A model generated the notes under the pieces. The model made no database searches. It saw only the letters and a program-made list of their open reading frames with translations, and was not told where the DNA came from. The translations under genes and the position numbers were made by a program. From Larkinella sp051857545 (GTDB taxonomy: Bacteria; Bacteroidota; Bacteroidia; Cytophagales; Spirosomataceae), in NCBI RefSeq assembly GCF_051857545.1, contig NZ_JBPZHB010000004.1, positions 496,001-560,000 of the forward strand: DNA of 64,000 nt, read 5' to 3'. Of this stretch, positions 9,009-19,300 are shown piece after piece. Within the stretch, counting starts at the first letter, position 1. Each line of letters begins with the position of its first letter.

Positions 9009-9467
9009 TTATCGTCTCATTCCTTTATATGAACGGGTCCATTTGGCTACAGTGCCATTTTGGTTCAGGGTCGTGACCGATGTGACGGTGACGAGCCGGC
9101 CTTCAAACAGGCCCGAACCCAGGAATTCGGCATCATATTGTTTGTTGCCCAGCGTCATCTGGTCGCGGGTTCGGTTAACCGTAAACTTGGTTCCGTCCAG
9201 TTTAACGACATCGTTGGCGATGCTGAAACCCGGGAATTCGGTGGTCATTTTCAATTCATTTGACGCATCTCCTTTGCTGAAGGTCAGGACGCCCTTGCCG
9301 CTGTCTTCATTAAAATCGATGGATCCGATGATGGTTTTTGACGAATAATCAATGTCGTAGGTTCCGTAGTATTGTTCTCTTGGATCGACATTATCCGCTT
9401 CAGAATCGCTTTTTTTACAAGAAGATATACCCACTACGAGGATGAAAAAAACGACGATGAGTCTCAT
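9009..9467 (-). CDS. Small hypothetical lipoprotein
   Basis: About 152 aa from the ATG at 9467, chosen because it gives a lipoprotein signal (MRLIVVFFILVVGISSC) with the lipobox cysteine at residue 17. A longer in-frame ORF from 9545 would put non-signal sequence in front. The mature part is a beta-rich domain of the kind common in Bacteroidota surface lipoproteins; I recognise no specific family. It has its own terminator at 8954. Confidence 0.7.
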   Translation of the reverse strand: MRLIVVFFILVVGISSCKKSDSEADNVDPREQYYGTYDIDYSSKTIIGSIDFNEDSGKGVLTFSKGDASNELKMTTEFPGFSIANDVVKLDGTKFTVNRTRDQMTLGNKQYDAEFLGSGLFEGRLVTVTSVTTLNQNGTVAKWTRSYKGMRR

Positions 9468-9659
9468 TGTGCCCTTTAGGTTTTTCAACGGTTGAAAAAT
9501 AGATAGATAATAGGTCATTTCGCTATAGAACGAAATCGATTGCACATCTAATATATTTCACCGCAAATGATACGCCAGAAATGGGAATATTCAATGAAAA
9601 TTAATCGTGTTCCAGGTATCCGCCAAAGACGACGCGGAGGATTTAATACTGCGCCAGCG

Positions 9660-10502
9660 CTATTGTGGGCAGCTCCATTCGTATTTGTTGATATGAACGC
9701 GCATCCGGGGATCGGTATCAGGATAGTTAAACATCAGAATGTCGTACTTGAGATTTCCCTGGTCGTCGTAAATATACTTTAAATCGAATTCGATTTTTGT
9801 GCTGGTGTCGAGTGAAATGATATCAGTGCGAAGATTTTTGTCTTTTTTACCGTAGAAAAAAAATGGATTTGGGATCGGATTGGGTTTGGTCAGATCGAAT
9901 TCATACCGCTCGGCATCGGTGCCAACGTTGTTTCCATTCACAATGTTGTAGTTGGTGGAGCCCTGCCGGATAACATATCCTTCGGCATCGTAGGTTACGT
10001 TGGGGTCGATTACCAGGCCCAGACTATTCAGGGGCACTATTTTGGTAAAGGAAGGGGGGACCGGATAATGCCCGTAATCATCGGTTTGGGTTATCTGGAG
10101 TTCCGTAGGTGAAAGGTACTCGTAGGCGGTGGTGATGGTAGCGGTCGGTCTCCGGTAGCGAATGACGGCCTTTGAAAGCCTTCCCTGCGAATCATACTCA
10201 AAGGCCGCATTGCTTTCTTCACCACCCGATCGTAAATCTTCGGATTTACCATTTACGGCATATTGCTGACCATTGAGATCCAGAATATCAGCTACTATAA
10301 AATAACTTCCGGAAATGCCGGTTACTTGCTGCCCCAGGGTGACGGTTTCTCCGGGCGGTATCAGGTAAGTATCCAGCCGATTTAACGTATAACTAACCCG
10401 GCACGGGTTCGACTCTTCGGGATTCAGGTGATCCTGAACGGTGCAGGATCCAAGCAGGATGAGAAAACAAGCGGGGAGCAGGAAACGGTATAAGGAGTGC
10501 AT
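9660..10502 (-). CDS. Hypothetical lipoprotein
   Basis: A 280-aa predicted lipoprotein with signal MHSLYRFLLPACFLILLGSC and lipobox cysteine at residue 20. The mature protein alternates strands and turns, with 'YDSQGRLSKAVIRYR' and 'YDDQGNLKYDI' segments similar to YD/DUF4595-type repeats. No catalytic motif is evident. It lies on the same strand as the small lipoprotein downstream. Confidence 0.72.
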   Translation of the reverse strand: MHSLYRFLLPACFLILLGSCTVQDHLNPEESNPCRVSYTLNRLDTYLIPPGETVTLGQQVTGISGSYFIVADILDLNGQQYAVNGKSEDLRSGGEESNAAFEYDSQGRLSKAVIRYRRPTATITTAYEYLSPTELQITQTDDYGHYPVPPSFTKIVPLNSLGLVIDPNVTYDAEGYVIRQGSTNYNIVNGNNVGTDAERYEFDLTKPNPIPNPFFFYGKKDKNLRTDIISLDTSTKIEFDLKYIYDDQGNLKYDILMFNYPDTDPRMRVHINKYEWSCPQ

Positions 10503-10651
10503 AGGACAAAAAGATTAAGTAAGGGATAGATATAGATTTTTACAGATAGACATGTTTTTATTCGTAATCGTTGGAATGTGTTATAAATAAAATTAAAAAT
10601 GATAATAATTGTATTAATTGGTTGTTAATCCGCTTATGTGGCCCCGAAAAG

Positions 10652-10710
10652 CAAACCGCCTTCTTGATTGGAATAAGAAACGTTCTTATTCCAATCAAGA
10701 AGGCGGTTTG
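10652..10710. repeat. Perfect palindrome with 28-nt arms
   Basis: Arms 10652-10679 and 10683-10710 are exact reverse complements (CAAACCGCCTTCTTGATTGG...) around a 3-base loop. It sits 17 bases past the osmC stop and may terminate that gene, but no T tract follows. Arm length and exactness match the other intergenic palindromes of the window, although the sequence differs. Confidence 0.8.
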
Positions 10711-10727
10711 GCAATAAACAGATGACC

Positions 10728-11150
10728 TTATTCCAGCGTCGCGTCTACACTGATGGCCGTATTGAATAACTTCGAAATCGGGCAGTTCTTTTCGGCATGC
10801 TCGACGAGTTCGTCAAATTTATCTTTCTCAAGACCCGGAACACTGGCCTTCACGGTCAGCTTCGAGCTGCTGATGCTGCTGCTGGCGGTGTCGAGCGAAA
10901 CAACGGCTTTGGCGTCGATGAACGTGGCCGTAAAACCGGCTCCCTGAATGTTAAAGGCGAGTTGCATTGCAAAACAGCCGGCGTGGGCCGCAGCCGCCAG
11001 TTCTTCGGGATTGGTCCCTATGCCATCGGCAAAACGGGTGTTGAAAGAATATTGGGTTCCGTCCAGAACGGTGCTGGCGGTGCTGACGGTACCTTTACCA
11101 TCTTTGCCTGAACCTTCCCAATGGGCGGTGGCATTGCGTTTGATTTCCAT
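10728..11150 (-). CDS. OsmC family peroxiredoxin
   Basis: Thiol-dependent peroxidase of 140 aa, expected in the cytoplasm, that reduces organic hydroperoxides. The two family cysteines are C59 in AAHAGCFAM and C123 in EKNCPISKLF, at the usual spacing. The N-terminal region (MEIKRNATAHWEGSGKDGKG) is typical of the OsmC rather than the Ohr subgroup. It stands alone and is divergent from the MBL-fold gene. Confidence 0.92.
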   Translation of the reverse strand: MEIKRNATAHWEGSGKDGKGTVSTASTVLDGTQYSFNTRFADGIGTNPEELAAAAHAGCFAMQLAFNIQGAGFTATFIDAKAVVSLDTASSSISSSKLTVKASVPGLEKDKFDELVEHAEKNCPISKLFNTAISVDATLE

Positions 11151-11362
11151 AAAGTGGATGTTTGTGTTTAAGCCGGAAAAGTAAGAAATGTTGCGGACAG
11201 CCCGGCAACTTACTTAGGATTTGGTCTAAAAATAATACTGACTTCACAAGGCAAAGTGGAATTGTGGCGAATGCTTCGTTTTTCAAACATCCTGAATAGC
11301 CCGAATGGCAGGGCAAAACCGTATTACATCCTGGCGGGTTCACCCACGACAAACCAATTGCT

Positions 11363-12076
11363 ATGCAAATCCTAAAAAATCTGTTTCAGGTAGGCGGTGA
11401 CCTGAACGGCATCACCTACGACCAGCCGGGGGCGCTGTGGAACGATGCCAATTCGTACGTTTTAAAGACGGAACAGGGGTTGATTCTGTTCGATTGTGGC
11501 TGCGGGGATACGATGGAGCAGATTTTTGCCAACATGCGGTATTGGGATCTTTCGCCGGACGACATTCGGTACTGCATTCTGACGCACGCCCATTTCGACC
11601 ATGCCGGTGGAGGCCACCTTCTGAAGGAGCGAGGTGTTCACTTCATCGCCCTGGGCGAAACGGCGGATGCCGTTGGTTCCGGCGACGAACGCTGCTGTGG
11701 GTATCTCTATCACAAAACATTCCGGCCGTTTGCGGTGGATCGACGGGTGGCAGACGGTGAGAAACTATTGCTACTGGGCGTAGAAATCGACGTGATGCAC
11801 CTGCCCGGCCACAGCCGGGGTTGTACGGCCTACCTGTTCAACTGGGAGCAGAAGCGGGTCGTCGTCAGTGGCGACGTGATCGGGACGCTGTTGAGCGGAG
11901 ATTTTGGCTGGAGTGGCTCCATTGATTTCGACAAAAAGAGCTACACGGAGTCGCTGCGCCGGTTTGCCAAAGTGGACACCGATCTGATGCTGCCCGGTCA
12001 CGGCATGATCTATTTTCACAAACCCCGCCGACGGGTCGAAGAAGCGCTGAATTCGGCCCTGATGCAGTGGCGGTAA
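11363..12076 (+). CDS. MBL-fold metallo-hydrolase
   Basis: A 237-aa metallo-beta-lactamase-fold hydrolase. The di-metal motif is THAHFDH (74-80), followed by the third ligand in LPGHSRG (H150) and a C-terminal LPGHGMIYF. There is no signal peptide, so it should be cytoplasmic. The family contains thioesterases, glyoxalase II-like enzymes and lactonases, and the substrate cannot be read from the sequence. Divergent from osmC across about 210 bases. Confidence 0.87.
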   Translation: MQILKNLFQVGGDLNGITYDQPGALWNDANSYVLKTEQGLILFDCGCGDTMEQIFANMRYWDLSPDDIRYCILTHAHFDHAGGGHLLKERGVHFIALGETADAVGSGDERCCGYLYHKTFRPFAVDRRVADGEKLLLLGVEIDVMHLPGHSRGCTAYLFNWEQKRVVVSGDVIGTLLSGDFGWSGSIDFDKKSYTESLRRFAKVDTDLMLPGHGMIYFHKPRRRVEEALNSALMQWR

Positions 12077-12114
12077 GGCCGGAATTGAATGCCAAACCGC
12101 GCGCATATCCGCCC

Positions 12115-12330
12115 TCAAGCCGATGCTTTCTTCGACAAATGCACAATGCACTTGCCTTCGGTGTTGATATGAAAATTCGTATTCAAATACAGTTCATTGA
12201 CTTTTCCGTTTTTCTCCAGAAATTCTTCCACCGCACACCAAACCTCCTCGTCCATAGAAACCTCCTCGACCAACAGGGTTCCGTGGGGTAGAATTCTTCG
12301 TTCAGGATCAAGATTCGTAATGATTGCCAT
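12115..12330 (-). CDS. Small hypothetical protein downstream of the NRPS
   Basis: 71 aa, mixed alpha/beta by eye, no cysteine cluster, signal or membrane segment. It starts 33 bases after the NRPS stop on the same strand, so it could be read from the assembly-line transcript. It is not an MbtH-like protein: the NPFDDE and SLRP motifs are absent. I do not recognise its family. Confidence 0.55.
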   Translation of the reverse strand: MAIITNLDPERRILPHGTLLVEEVSMDEEVWCAVEEFLEKNGKVNELYLNTNFHINTEGKCIVHLSKKASA

Positions 12331-12363
12331 CGTGTACCGAAGTGAAAAGGTAAAAACCGGGTG

Positions 12364-15300
12364 TTAGGTTAAGCGATCCAGAACCTCCTGCAAGATCCGG
12401 GCAAATTCTTTGTCGTTGGGCGACGTAAACAAATTGAAATGGTCGCCGGGAACTTCGTGAATGGTAATCCCATTCAAAGCGAACGGTTTCCAGCCCAGGT
12501 ATTCAAAATCATCTACATAATAGCTGTGTTTTTTAGCCCGAAACAAGGTTACCGTAATCTCCTGGGGTTCCAGCCGGTACTTTCGGGACGCGATTTCGTT
12601 GGCTTCATTTACTTTATAGTAGTTGCCATGGAACACTTTCAGATGGTCTTCGTTGTAGCGAATTTTTCGATAAAACCGGTTTGCTTTTTTCTGTACAGAT
12701 TTGGTTACATTGACTACGGTTTCGCGCGGGTTTTCTTTCAATAACGTCAGCACATATAGCCGCTCTTTGATCGCGGTGAGGGTGTTTTGCCAGGCTCTTG
12801 CGGGCCAGGGGTCGAAAAAATTGGACTGGTAGGCATACGTATCGAACATCGCGAGCATTTTCACTTCTTTCCCCATTTTGCGGAGTTGTTTGCTCATTTC
12901 ATACGCGATGATCCCCCCAAACGAATACCCGGCTAAAGCATACGGGCCTTCGGGGTTTTGAGCCCTGATGGCATCGATATAATAGGCCGCAATCTCTTCA
13001 ATACTCTCTAGTGGCTTATCTTCGCTGTTAATTCCCTTGGCCTGCAAGCCATAAACCGGTTGATCGGGGTCCATGCTTAAGGCCAGGGTGTTGAACAGCA
13101 GCACGTGAAGGCCCGCGCCGTGGACGATATACAGCGGAATTTTGGTTCCGTGTGGTTTGATCGGCACCAGCGAATCCCAGGTGACCGACCGGCCATTCAT
13201 GTGCAGAATCGACGCCAGTTTTTCGATTGTCGAATATTCGAAGAGGGTTGCCAGCGGCAGGTTTTTACCGGTTTTTTTCTCCAGAAGGCTCATCACCTGT
13301 ACCGCCGTCAGCGAATGGCCGCCCAGTTCGAAAAAGTTATCGAACACACTGATGTTTTCAATTTTCAAACACTCGGTCCAGATTTCGGCCACCAGTTTTT
13401 CAACATCCGTTCGCGGGCTCATAAAACCGGTTTCATTATCCCGTTCGCTCAGCGAGGGCGCAGGCAGTAACTTCCGGTCAATTTTGCCGTTGGCGGTGAT
13501 CGGGAATTTCGAGAGGGCCACAAAGGCGCGGGGAACCATGTAGTCGGGAAGCTGTTGCCGGACCTGCTGTTTCCACTGCTGAACCAGTTCCTTCGGGAGG
13601 GCCTGGTTAATTTCCGGGGATTCGGAGACGACATAAGCCACCAACTGCTGGTCGCCGGGCCGGTCTTCCCGGGCAATGACCACCACTTCTTTTATTTCCG
13701 GGATCTGATGGATGGTATTCTCAATTTCGCCGAGCTCGATGCGGTGTCCCCTGATTTTCACCTGATGATCGATGCGGCCCAGGCAGAGGATTTCGCCGTT
13801 TTCCAGTAACCGCCCCAGATCGCCGGTGCGGTACATCCGCCCTCCCGGTGTCCCCACAAACGGATCGGCTACAAACCGCTCCCGGGTCAACTCGGGGCGG
13901 TTCAGATACCCCCGCGCCACGCCCGCGCCCCCAATCCACAGTTCCCCTATTTCGCCGTCGGCAACCGGCTGTTGCTGTTCATCCAGGATGTAAACCCAGG
14001 TGTTGTGGATGGGACGGCCAATCGTAATCGGCTCGCCCTTCCGGATGTGTTTCAGGGTGCCCCAGACCGTGGTTTCTGTAGGTCCGTATACGTTCCAGAG
14101 CTCATCGGTTTTTTCGATGAGCTTATCGGCCAGGTCCGGTGCCAGCGGTTCGCCCCCACACAGCACTTTCAGCGGCAGGGGTTTGTCCCAGCCCGAATCG
14201 AGCACCATCCGCCAGGTCGCGGGGGTGGCCTGCATGATGGTGACGGTCTGGGTTTCGATCAGTTCGCGCAAGGCCCGGCCATCGCGGGCGGTGGCCTGAT
14301 CGGCCAGCCGGATGGAGGCTCCCACGATCAGGGGCAAAAACAGTTCAAGGCCAGCAATGTCGAAGGAAATGGTGGTGATCGCCAGGACGGTATCATTCGG
14401 CGTAATGCCGGGCTGCTGGATCATGCTCCAGAGGAAATTCACCAGGTTGTGGTGTTCGATGAGCACACCCTTGGGTTTGCCCGTAGAGCCGGAGGTGTAG
14501 AGAACGTAGGCCAGGTCATTCCCTTCCACAATTTGTTCAGGCTCCTCCTTCGAGTGGTTTTTTGACTCCCGTAACGCGGTTTCCAGGTGAATTTCCGGTG
14601 TGTCCGTATTCAGGTAGTGGTGGTATTTTTCAGAGGTAATTAGCGTTTTGGCCGACGCGTCTTCCAGCATAAACTGCAGACGATCCGCGGGGTAGTCGGG
14701 GTCCAGCGGCAGATAGGCGGCACCAGCTTTCAGAACCGCCAGCAGAATCATGACCATTTCCGGCGACCGATCCAGCATGATGCCAACGATGTCTCCGCGC
14801 TGAACGCCTTCTTGGGTCAGGTAGCGGGCGAGCTGGTTGGCCGTTTCGTTCAACAGCCGGTAGCTTATTTTTTGCCGGTTAAAGACGAGCGCTGTTTTAT
14901 CCGGCTGCTGTCGGGCGGTTTGGGCAATCAGGGTCTGTGTCGGTGTATGATAGGGGTAATCGGTTTTGGTATAGTTTAATGGAACCCAATTTTTTTTCAG
15001 CGGTTTCTCTGCTTTGAAATCGATGTCGCGAATGGCAATGGAAGCATCGGCCACCACGGTTTCCAGAATCCGAACCAATCCGCTCATCATCTGATCGATG
15101 GTCTCCGCCTTGTATAACCCGGTGTTATACGTCCAATTTAGCATAAGTGCCTGATCGTCGCCACTGACATCCAGAAACAGCTCGAAATTTTCGTACTTTT
15201 TGGGTTGGTAAACGACCCGGTGGGAGAGTCCGACAAAGCTAAAATCGCCGTCTTTTCGATTAAAATTAAAGATGATCGGCACCAGCGGCACCCTGGAAAT

Positions 15301-16392
15301 ATCTCTGGGAACGTTCAGCTTTCTCAATAGACTGCCAAACGTCAGGCGCTGGTGCTCATGCGCATCGAGAACCGATTTTTTACACTGTTTTAAAAAGTCA
15401 GAAAAACCGAGGCCCGTTTCGATCTGGCTGCGCAAGGGCAATAAATTGACACAATGCCCCGCCAATTGCTGATAATCGGTGATGGATTGGCCGGCCGTCG
15501 GCAAACCGATGATCACATCGTCCTGCCCGGTCAGCCGGTGGATCAATACCTCGAAAGCCGCCAGCAGGGTGGTGGCAAAGCTGCACCCGGCCTTTGCGGC
15601 CACTTTCCGGACGGCGGTCACCAGAGCCGGTTCGAGGGTATAATCCAGGCGGTGGCAATCGAAGGTGCGGGAGGCTGGTCTGGGGAAATCGGTGGGCAGA
15701 TCAAAAACCGGAATCTTCTTTTTGTACAGGTTCAACCAGAACGCTTCCGTCCGGAGGTAGTCATCACTGCTCAGATACTGAAACTGCCGCGTGGCATATT
15801 CCGCAAACGAAGGCGCTTCGGGTAGATCGGGAAGGGTGCCGTTGACAAAACTCGAATAAAATACACTCAAGTCGTTCAGAATGACGCCCATCGACCAGCC
15901 ATCGCTGATGATGTGGTGCGTGGTCAGCACCAGTTCATGCACCTGATCCGACACCTTGAACAGACCCACTTTCAGTAAGGGACCCTGCAACAGGTCAAAT
16001 ACGTGCATCGTGTCCTGTTCCAGATAGTCCGCGAGCAAACGGTCTTTTTGGGCGGCCGGGTTGTGGGAAAGATCCTGGTAGAAAATTTCAATCTGCAGTT
16101 CTTTGTAGACGTAGATGTGTTCACCGTTGGGGCTGACGACGGAACGTAAAGCGTCGTGTCGGTCAACCACCGCCTGAACCGCCTGGGTCATGGCATGGCG
16201 ATCCAATGCCCCTTCCAATCGCAGCGTGTTCGTTAGATTATAAGACCGGTTGGCATTATCTCCACCCAACAGACAGGCGATCCAAATTTCGGTTTGCGGC
16301 CCGGTAGACGGTGCTATTTGCGCAATTTCGGGACCCGCAAAAGGGTCAAAATCAACCGCTATCGTTTTAGGCATCGTAAAGTTTGCTACCAT
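12364..16392 (-). CDS. Nonribosomal peptide synthetase, C-A-T-TE terminating module
   Basis: About 1342 aa; second and last protein of the line. Condensation domain at about 30-460 with intact HHxxxDG (HHIISDGW, 159-166). Adenylation domain at about 485-980 with LYTSGSTGKPKGV and the pocket start SFDIAGLELF. Carrier domain with attachment serine in FFELGGHSL (S1027). Type I thioesterase with GYSFG (serine 1157) and a late histidine in VPGDHFN (about 1318). ATG 16392 follows the upstream stop by 5 bases; ORF extension to 16452 would overlap that gene. The A domain is closely similar to that of the upstream protein, so both may load the same kind of residue. Confidence 0.92.
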   Translation of the reverse strand: MVANFTMPKTIAVDFDPFAGPEIAQIAPSTGPQTEIWIACLLGGDNANRSYNLTNTLRLEGALDRHAMTQAVQAVVDRHDALRSVVSPNGEHIYVYKELQIEIFYQDLSHNPAAQKDRLLADYLEQDTMHVFDLLQGPLLKVGLFKVSDQVHELVLTTHHIISDGWSMGVILNDLSVFYSSFVNGTLPDLPEAPSFAEYATRQFQYLSSDDYLRTEAFWLNLYKKKIPVFDLPTDFPRPASRTFDCHRLDYTLEPALVTAVRKVAAKAGCSFATTLLAAFEVLIHRLTGQDDVIIGLPTAGQSITDYQQLAGHCVNLLPLRSQIETGLGFSDFLKQCKKSVLDAHEHQRLTFGSLLRKLNVPRDISRVPLVPIIFNFNRKDGDFSFVGLSHRVVYQPKKYENFELFLDVSGDDQALMLNWTYNTGLYKAETIDQMMSGLVRILETVVADASIAIRDIDFKAEKPLKKNWVPLNYTKTDYPYHTPTQTLIAQTARQQPDKTALVFNRQKISYRLLNETANQLARYLTQEGVQRGDIVGIMLDRSPEMVMILLAVLKAGAAYLPLDPDYPADRLQFMLEDASAKTLITSEKYHHYLNTDTPEIHLETALRESKNHSKEEPEQIVEGNDLAYVLYTSGSTGKPKGVLIEHHNLVNFLWSMIQQPGITPNDTVLAITTISFDIAGLELFLPLIVGASIRLADQATARDGRALRELIETQTVTIMQATPATWRMVLDSGWDKPLPLKVLCGGEPLAPDLADKLIEKTDELWNVYGPTETTVWGTLKHIRKGEPITIGRPIHNTWVYILDEQQQPVADGEIGELWIGGAGVARGYLNRPELTRERFVADPFVGTPGGRMYRTGDLGRLLENGEILCLGRIDHQVKIRGHRIELGEIENTIHQIPEIKEVVVIAREDRPGDQQLVAYVVSESPEINQALPKELVQQWKQQVRQQLPDYMVPRAFVALSKFPITANGKIDRKLLPAPSLSERDNETGFMSPRTDVEKLVAEIWTECLKIENISVFDNFFELGGHSLTAVQVMSLLEKKTGKNLPLATLFEYSTIEKLASILHMNGRSVTWDSLVPIKPHGTKIPLYIVHGAGLHVLLFNTLALSMDPDQPVYGLQAKGINSEDKPLESIEEIAAYYIDAIRAQNPEGPYALAGYSFGGIIAYEMSKQLRKMGKEVKMLAMFDTYAYQSNFFDPWPARAWQNTLTAIKERLYVLTLLKENPRETVVNVTKSVQKKANRFYRKIRYNEDHLKVFHGNYYKVNEANEIASRKYRLEPQEITVTLFRAKKHSYYVDDFEYLGWKPFALNGITIHEVPGDHFNLFTSPNDKEFARILQEVLDRLT

Positions 16393-16397
16393 TCTGG

Positions 16398-19300
16398 TTA
16401 GAGTATGATCTGTAAATAGCTCCCGGGTTTCTCGGGATCTGAGATGAACCACGCCGGATTTCCATCCCGGTCTTTGCCCAGCCGGGCCCCCGGAACGGGC
16501 GGTTCTGTAAACGCATAGTCCGGGAAAGACCGCTCGGATCGTGGCATTTTCAAGACGGTTTTCGGCCGTTCAACGACGGCCTCCGGGGTTTTGACGGAAC
16601 TGGTTTTTCCTGCCCCGTTCAGACCCGGCAGAACGGCTTGGGAAGCCAGGGACGGCAGGTTCTGCAGGGTATTCTGGAGGTATTCAATTTTTTCGGTCAA
16701 GATCTGCAACTGCCGGGCCATCTGATCCATGGCCGGATCACGGTTTACAACGGCCGTTCCTGTCTGGGCGAGTGCCGGAGCCGGTTGGGACTCAGGAGCG
16801 GGTGTCTGAGGCTCATAAGCGCCAGCCGGCAAGTCCCGGTCGAGGTAGGCCACCAGGGCATCCAGTGTGCCGTATTCCTCATTCAGTTGGCGGAAGGTAA
16901 TGGGCAACCCAAACTCTTTTTTCAGGGTGGAGGATACCTGCGTCAGCAGCAACGAATCCAGTCCCATTTCATAAAAGCTCAGTTCCGGTCGCATCTGGTC
17001 CACCGCAATGCCGGATGCATTTTTCAGCTTTTCCCGCACGATTTGGATAAGAATCTCTTTGCGGCTGTTGGTTTGGGGCCGGGCGACCTCAGGCCGGTTG
17101 GCCGTCACTTGCGATTGCTCCCCCGACCCCACTGATGAACTGATCGCGGACGCAGCGGGTTTTGGTGGATCGACCCAATACCGTTTTCGATCGAAAGCAT
17201 ACGTGGGCAGGTCTGCTTTTGCCCGGTTTTGATGGCGGTAGAAAGCATGCCAGTCGGGTTCCAGCCCTTGGAGCCACACCTGACCCAGCCCATTCAGCAA
17301 TGCCTGATAATCGGTTGACACGCCTTTTCGGTCGAGGCTGGTGGCCAGCGCGGCCGGTTTGGACCCCGCCTGCTGGCGGGCCAGGGTGGTCAGGCCGCTA
17401 CCGGGCCCAACTTCCAGCAGCACCGGTCGGTTCAATTCAAAAACAGAGTCCAGGGCATCGGCGAAGCGCACGGGCAGGCGCAGGTGGGTGGCCCAGTAGG
17501 CCGGGTCCGTCGCCTGCGCATCCGTCAGCCAGGTGCCGCTTACCGTCGAGATAACCGGTTTTCGCGGATGCTGTAAACGAACCTGCTGAACGGTTTTTTC
17601 AAAGACAGGTACGACCGAATCCATCATGTTTGAATGAAAAGCGTGACTCGTTGCCAGCACCCGATTCGGTATTTCTTTTTGATCCAGAAGTCTGGCAAAG
17701 CAGGCAATTTCTTCATCCTCACCGGCAACCACACACAGGGAATGGCTGTTGAAAGCCGCCACGGATAAGGTTTCGGGCATCAGGGCGGTCATCTGCTCCG
17801 CGCCGGCCCGCACCGAGAGCATGCTGCCTGTAGGAAGTTCGCTCACCAACCGGCCGCGAACCGCAATCAGCCGGATGGCATCTTCCAGCGAAAAAATACC
17901 GGCCAGATGCGCACCGACAAATTCACCAATGCTATGGCCACAAAATACGGTGGGCTCGATGCCCCAACTCAGCCAGACCCTCGCCAGGGCATATTCGGTG
18001 ACAAAAATAGCCGGCTGCGTAAACCGCGTATTTTTGAGTCGTTCTTCCGTTTCCCGGTTGGTTTCGTCGGGAAACAGAACCTGGCGGATATCGACTTCCA
18101 GGTGTTCCCGGAGCAGGTCGGCACAGTGGTCTACGGCCTGTTTGTAAACCGGCTCGTTCTCATACAGGTCGCGGCCCATGTTGAGGTATTGCGCGCCCTG
18201 GCCCGGAAAAAGAAAGACCACATCGCCCGGTGGTTCCTGTAGCGTTTTCTGGCTCGATGCCGGGATATTTTCATTTCTTAATTGCCCGATCAGTGCCTCC
18301 GTCGACGTAGCGGTTACAAATCGCCGGTGGTTGAAATCCGCCCGGGCCGTTTGCAGGGTAAACGCCACATCCGCCAGATTCAAGGTCCGGTTTTGCGTCA
18401 GGTGTACTGCCAGTAGCTGGCCATACGCTTCCCGGCTGGCCGTCGATTTGGCCGACCAGGTGATCAATTGAACCGGGCGTTGCGGTTCTGCCGGATCGGT
18501 AAGGGGCATTACTCCCTCACCGACGAACTCCTCCAGTACGATATGAACATTCGTTCCACCCACCCCGAAAGAGCTGACGCCCGCCCGGCGGGGCTGGTCA
18601 GGATTTGAAACCGACGCTGGCCAGGCACCAAACGCAGTATTCACAAAAAACGGGCTGTTGGCGAAATCAATGGACGGATTCGGCGTCGAGAAATGGAGCG
18701 TGGCCGGAATTTGTTTGTGATGCAGCGCCAGGGCCGTTTTAATAAATCCGGCTACCCCGGCGGCAGCGTCCAGGTGCCCCATGTTGCTTTTGATGGAACC
18801 GATGGCGCAATATTGGGTGGGAACCTGATTCCCGAAAGCCATTTTTAACCCTTCAATTTCGATGGGATCACCAATTGGTGTGGCCGTTCCGTGGGCTTCA
18901 ACGTAGCTGATGGTCGCCGGATCGATGCGGGCATCGTCGATCGCCATTCGGATGGCCCCCGCCTGTCCTTCGGCACTGGGGGCCGTAAAGCTCCCCTTGC
19001 CGCTTCCATCGTTGTTGACACCGGTTCCTTTGATGATGGCATAGATGGTGTCCCCATCCTGTTGGGCGGCTTCGGCATTTTTCAACAACACTACCCCCGC
19101 GCCATCGCTGAAAACCGTTCCCTGTGCATCCGAATCGAACGAGCGGCAATGCCCGTCGCGGCTATAAATGGAACCCTCTTCGTAGAGATGACCACTCATC
19201 AACGGAGCCCGAATACTGGACCCGCCTGCCAAGGCAACATCACACTGGCCGTTGCGAAGGCTGTCGACGGCCTGCGCGATCGCCAGCAGGGAGGTTGAAC

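Noticed and set aside
12115..12330. Possible MbtH-like protein for the NRPS
   Set aside because: The size fits, but MbtH hallmarks (NPFD start, SLRP, conserved Trp pair) are absent; kept as hypothetical.
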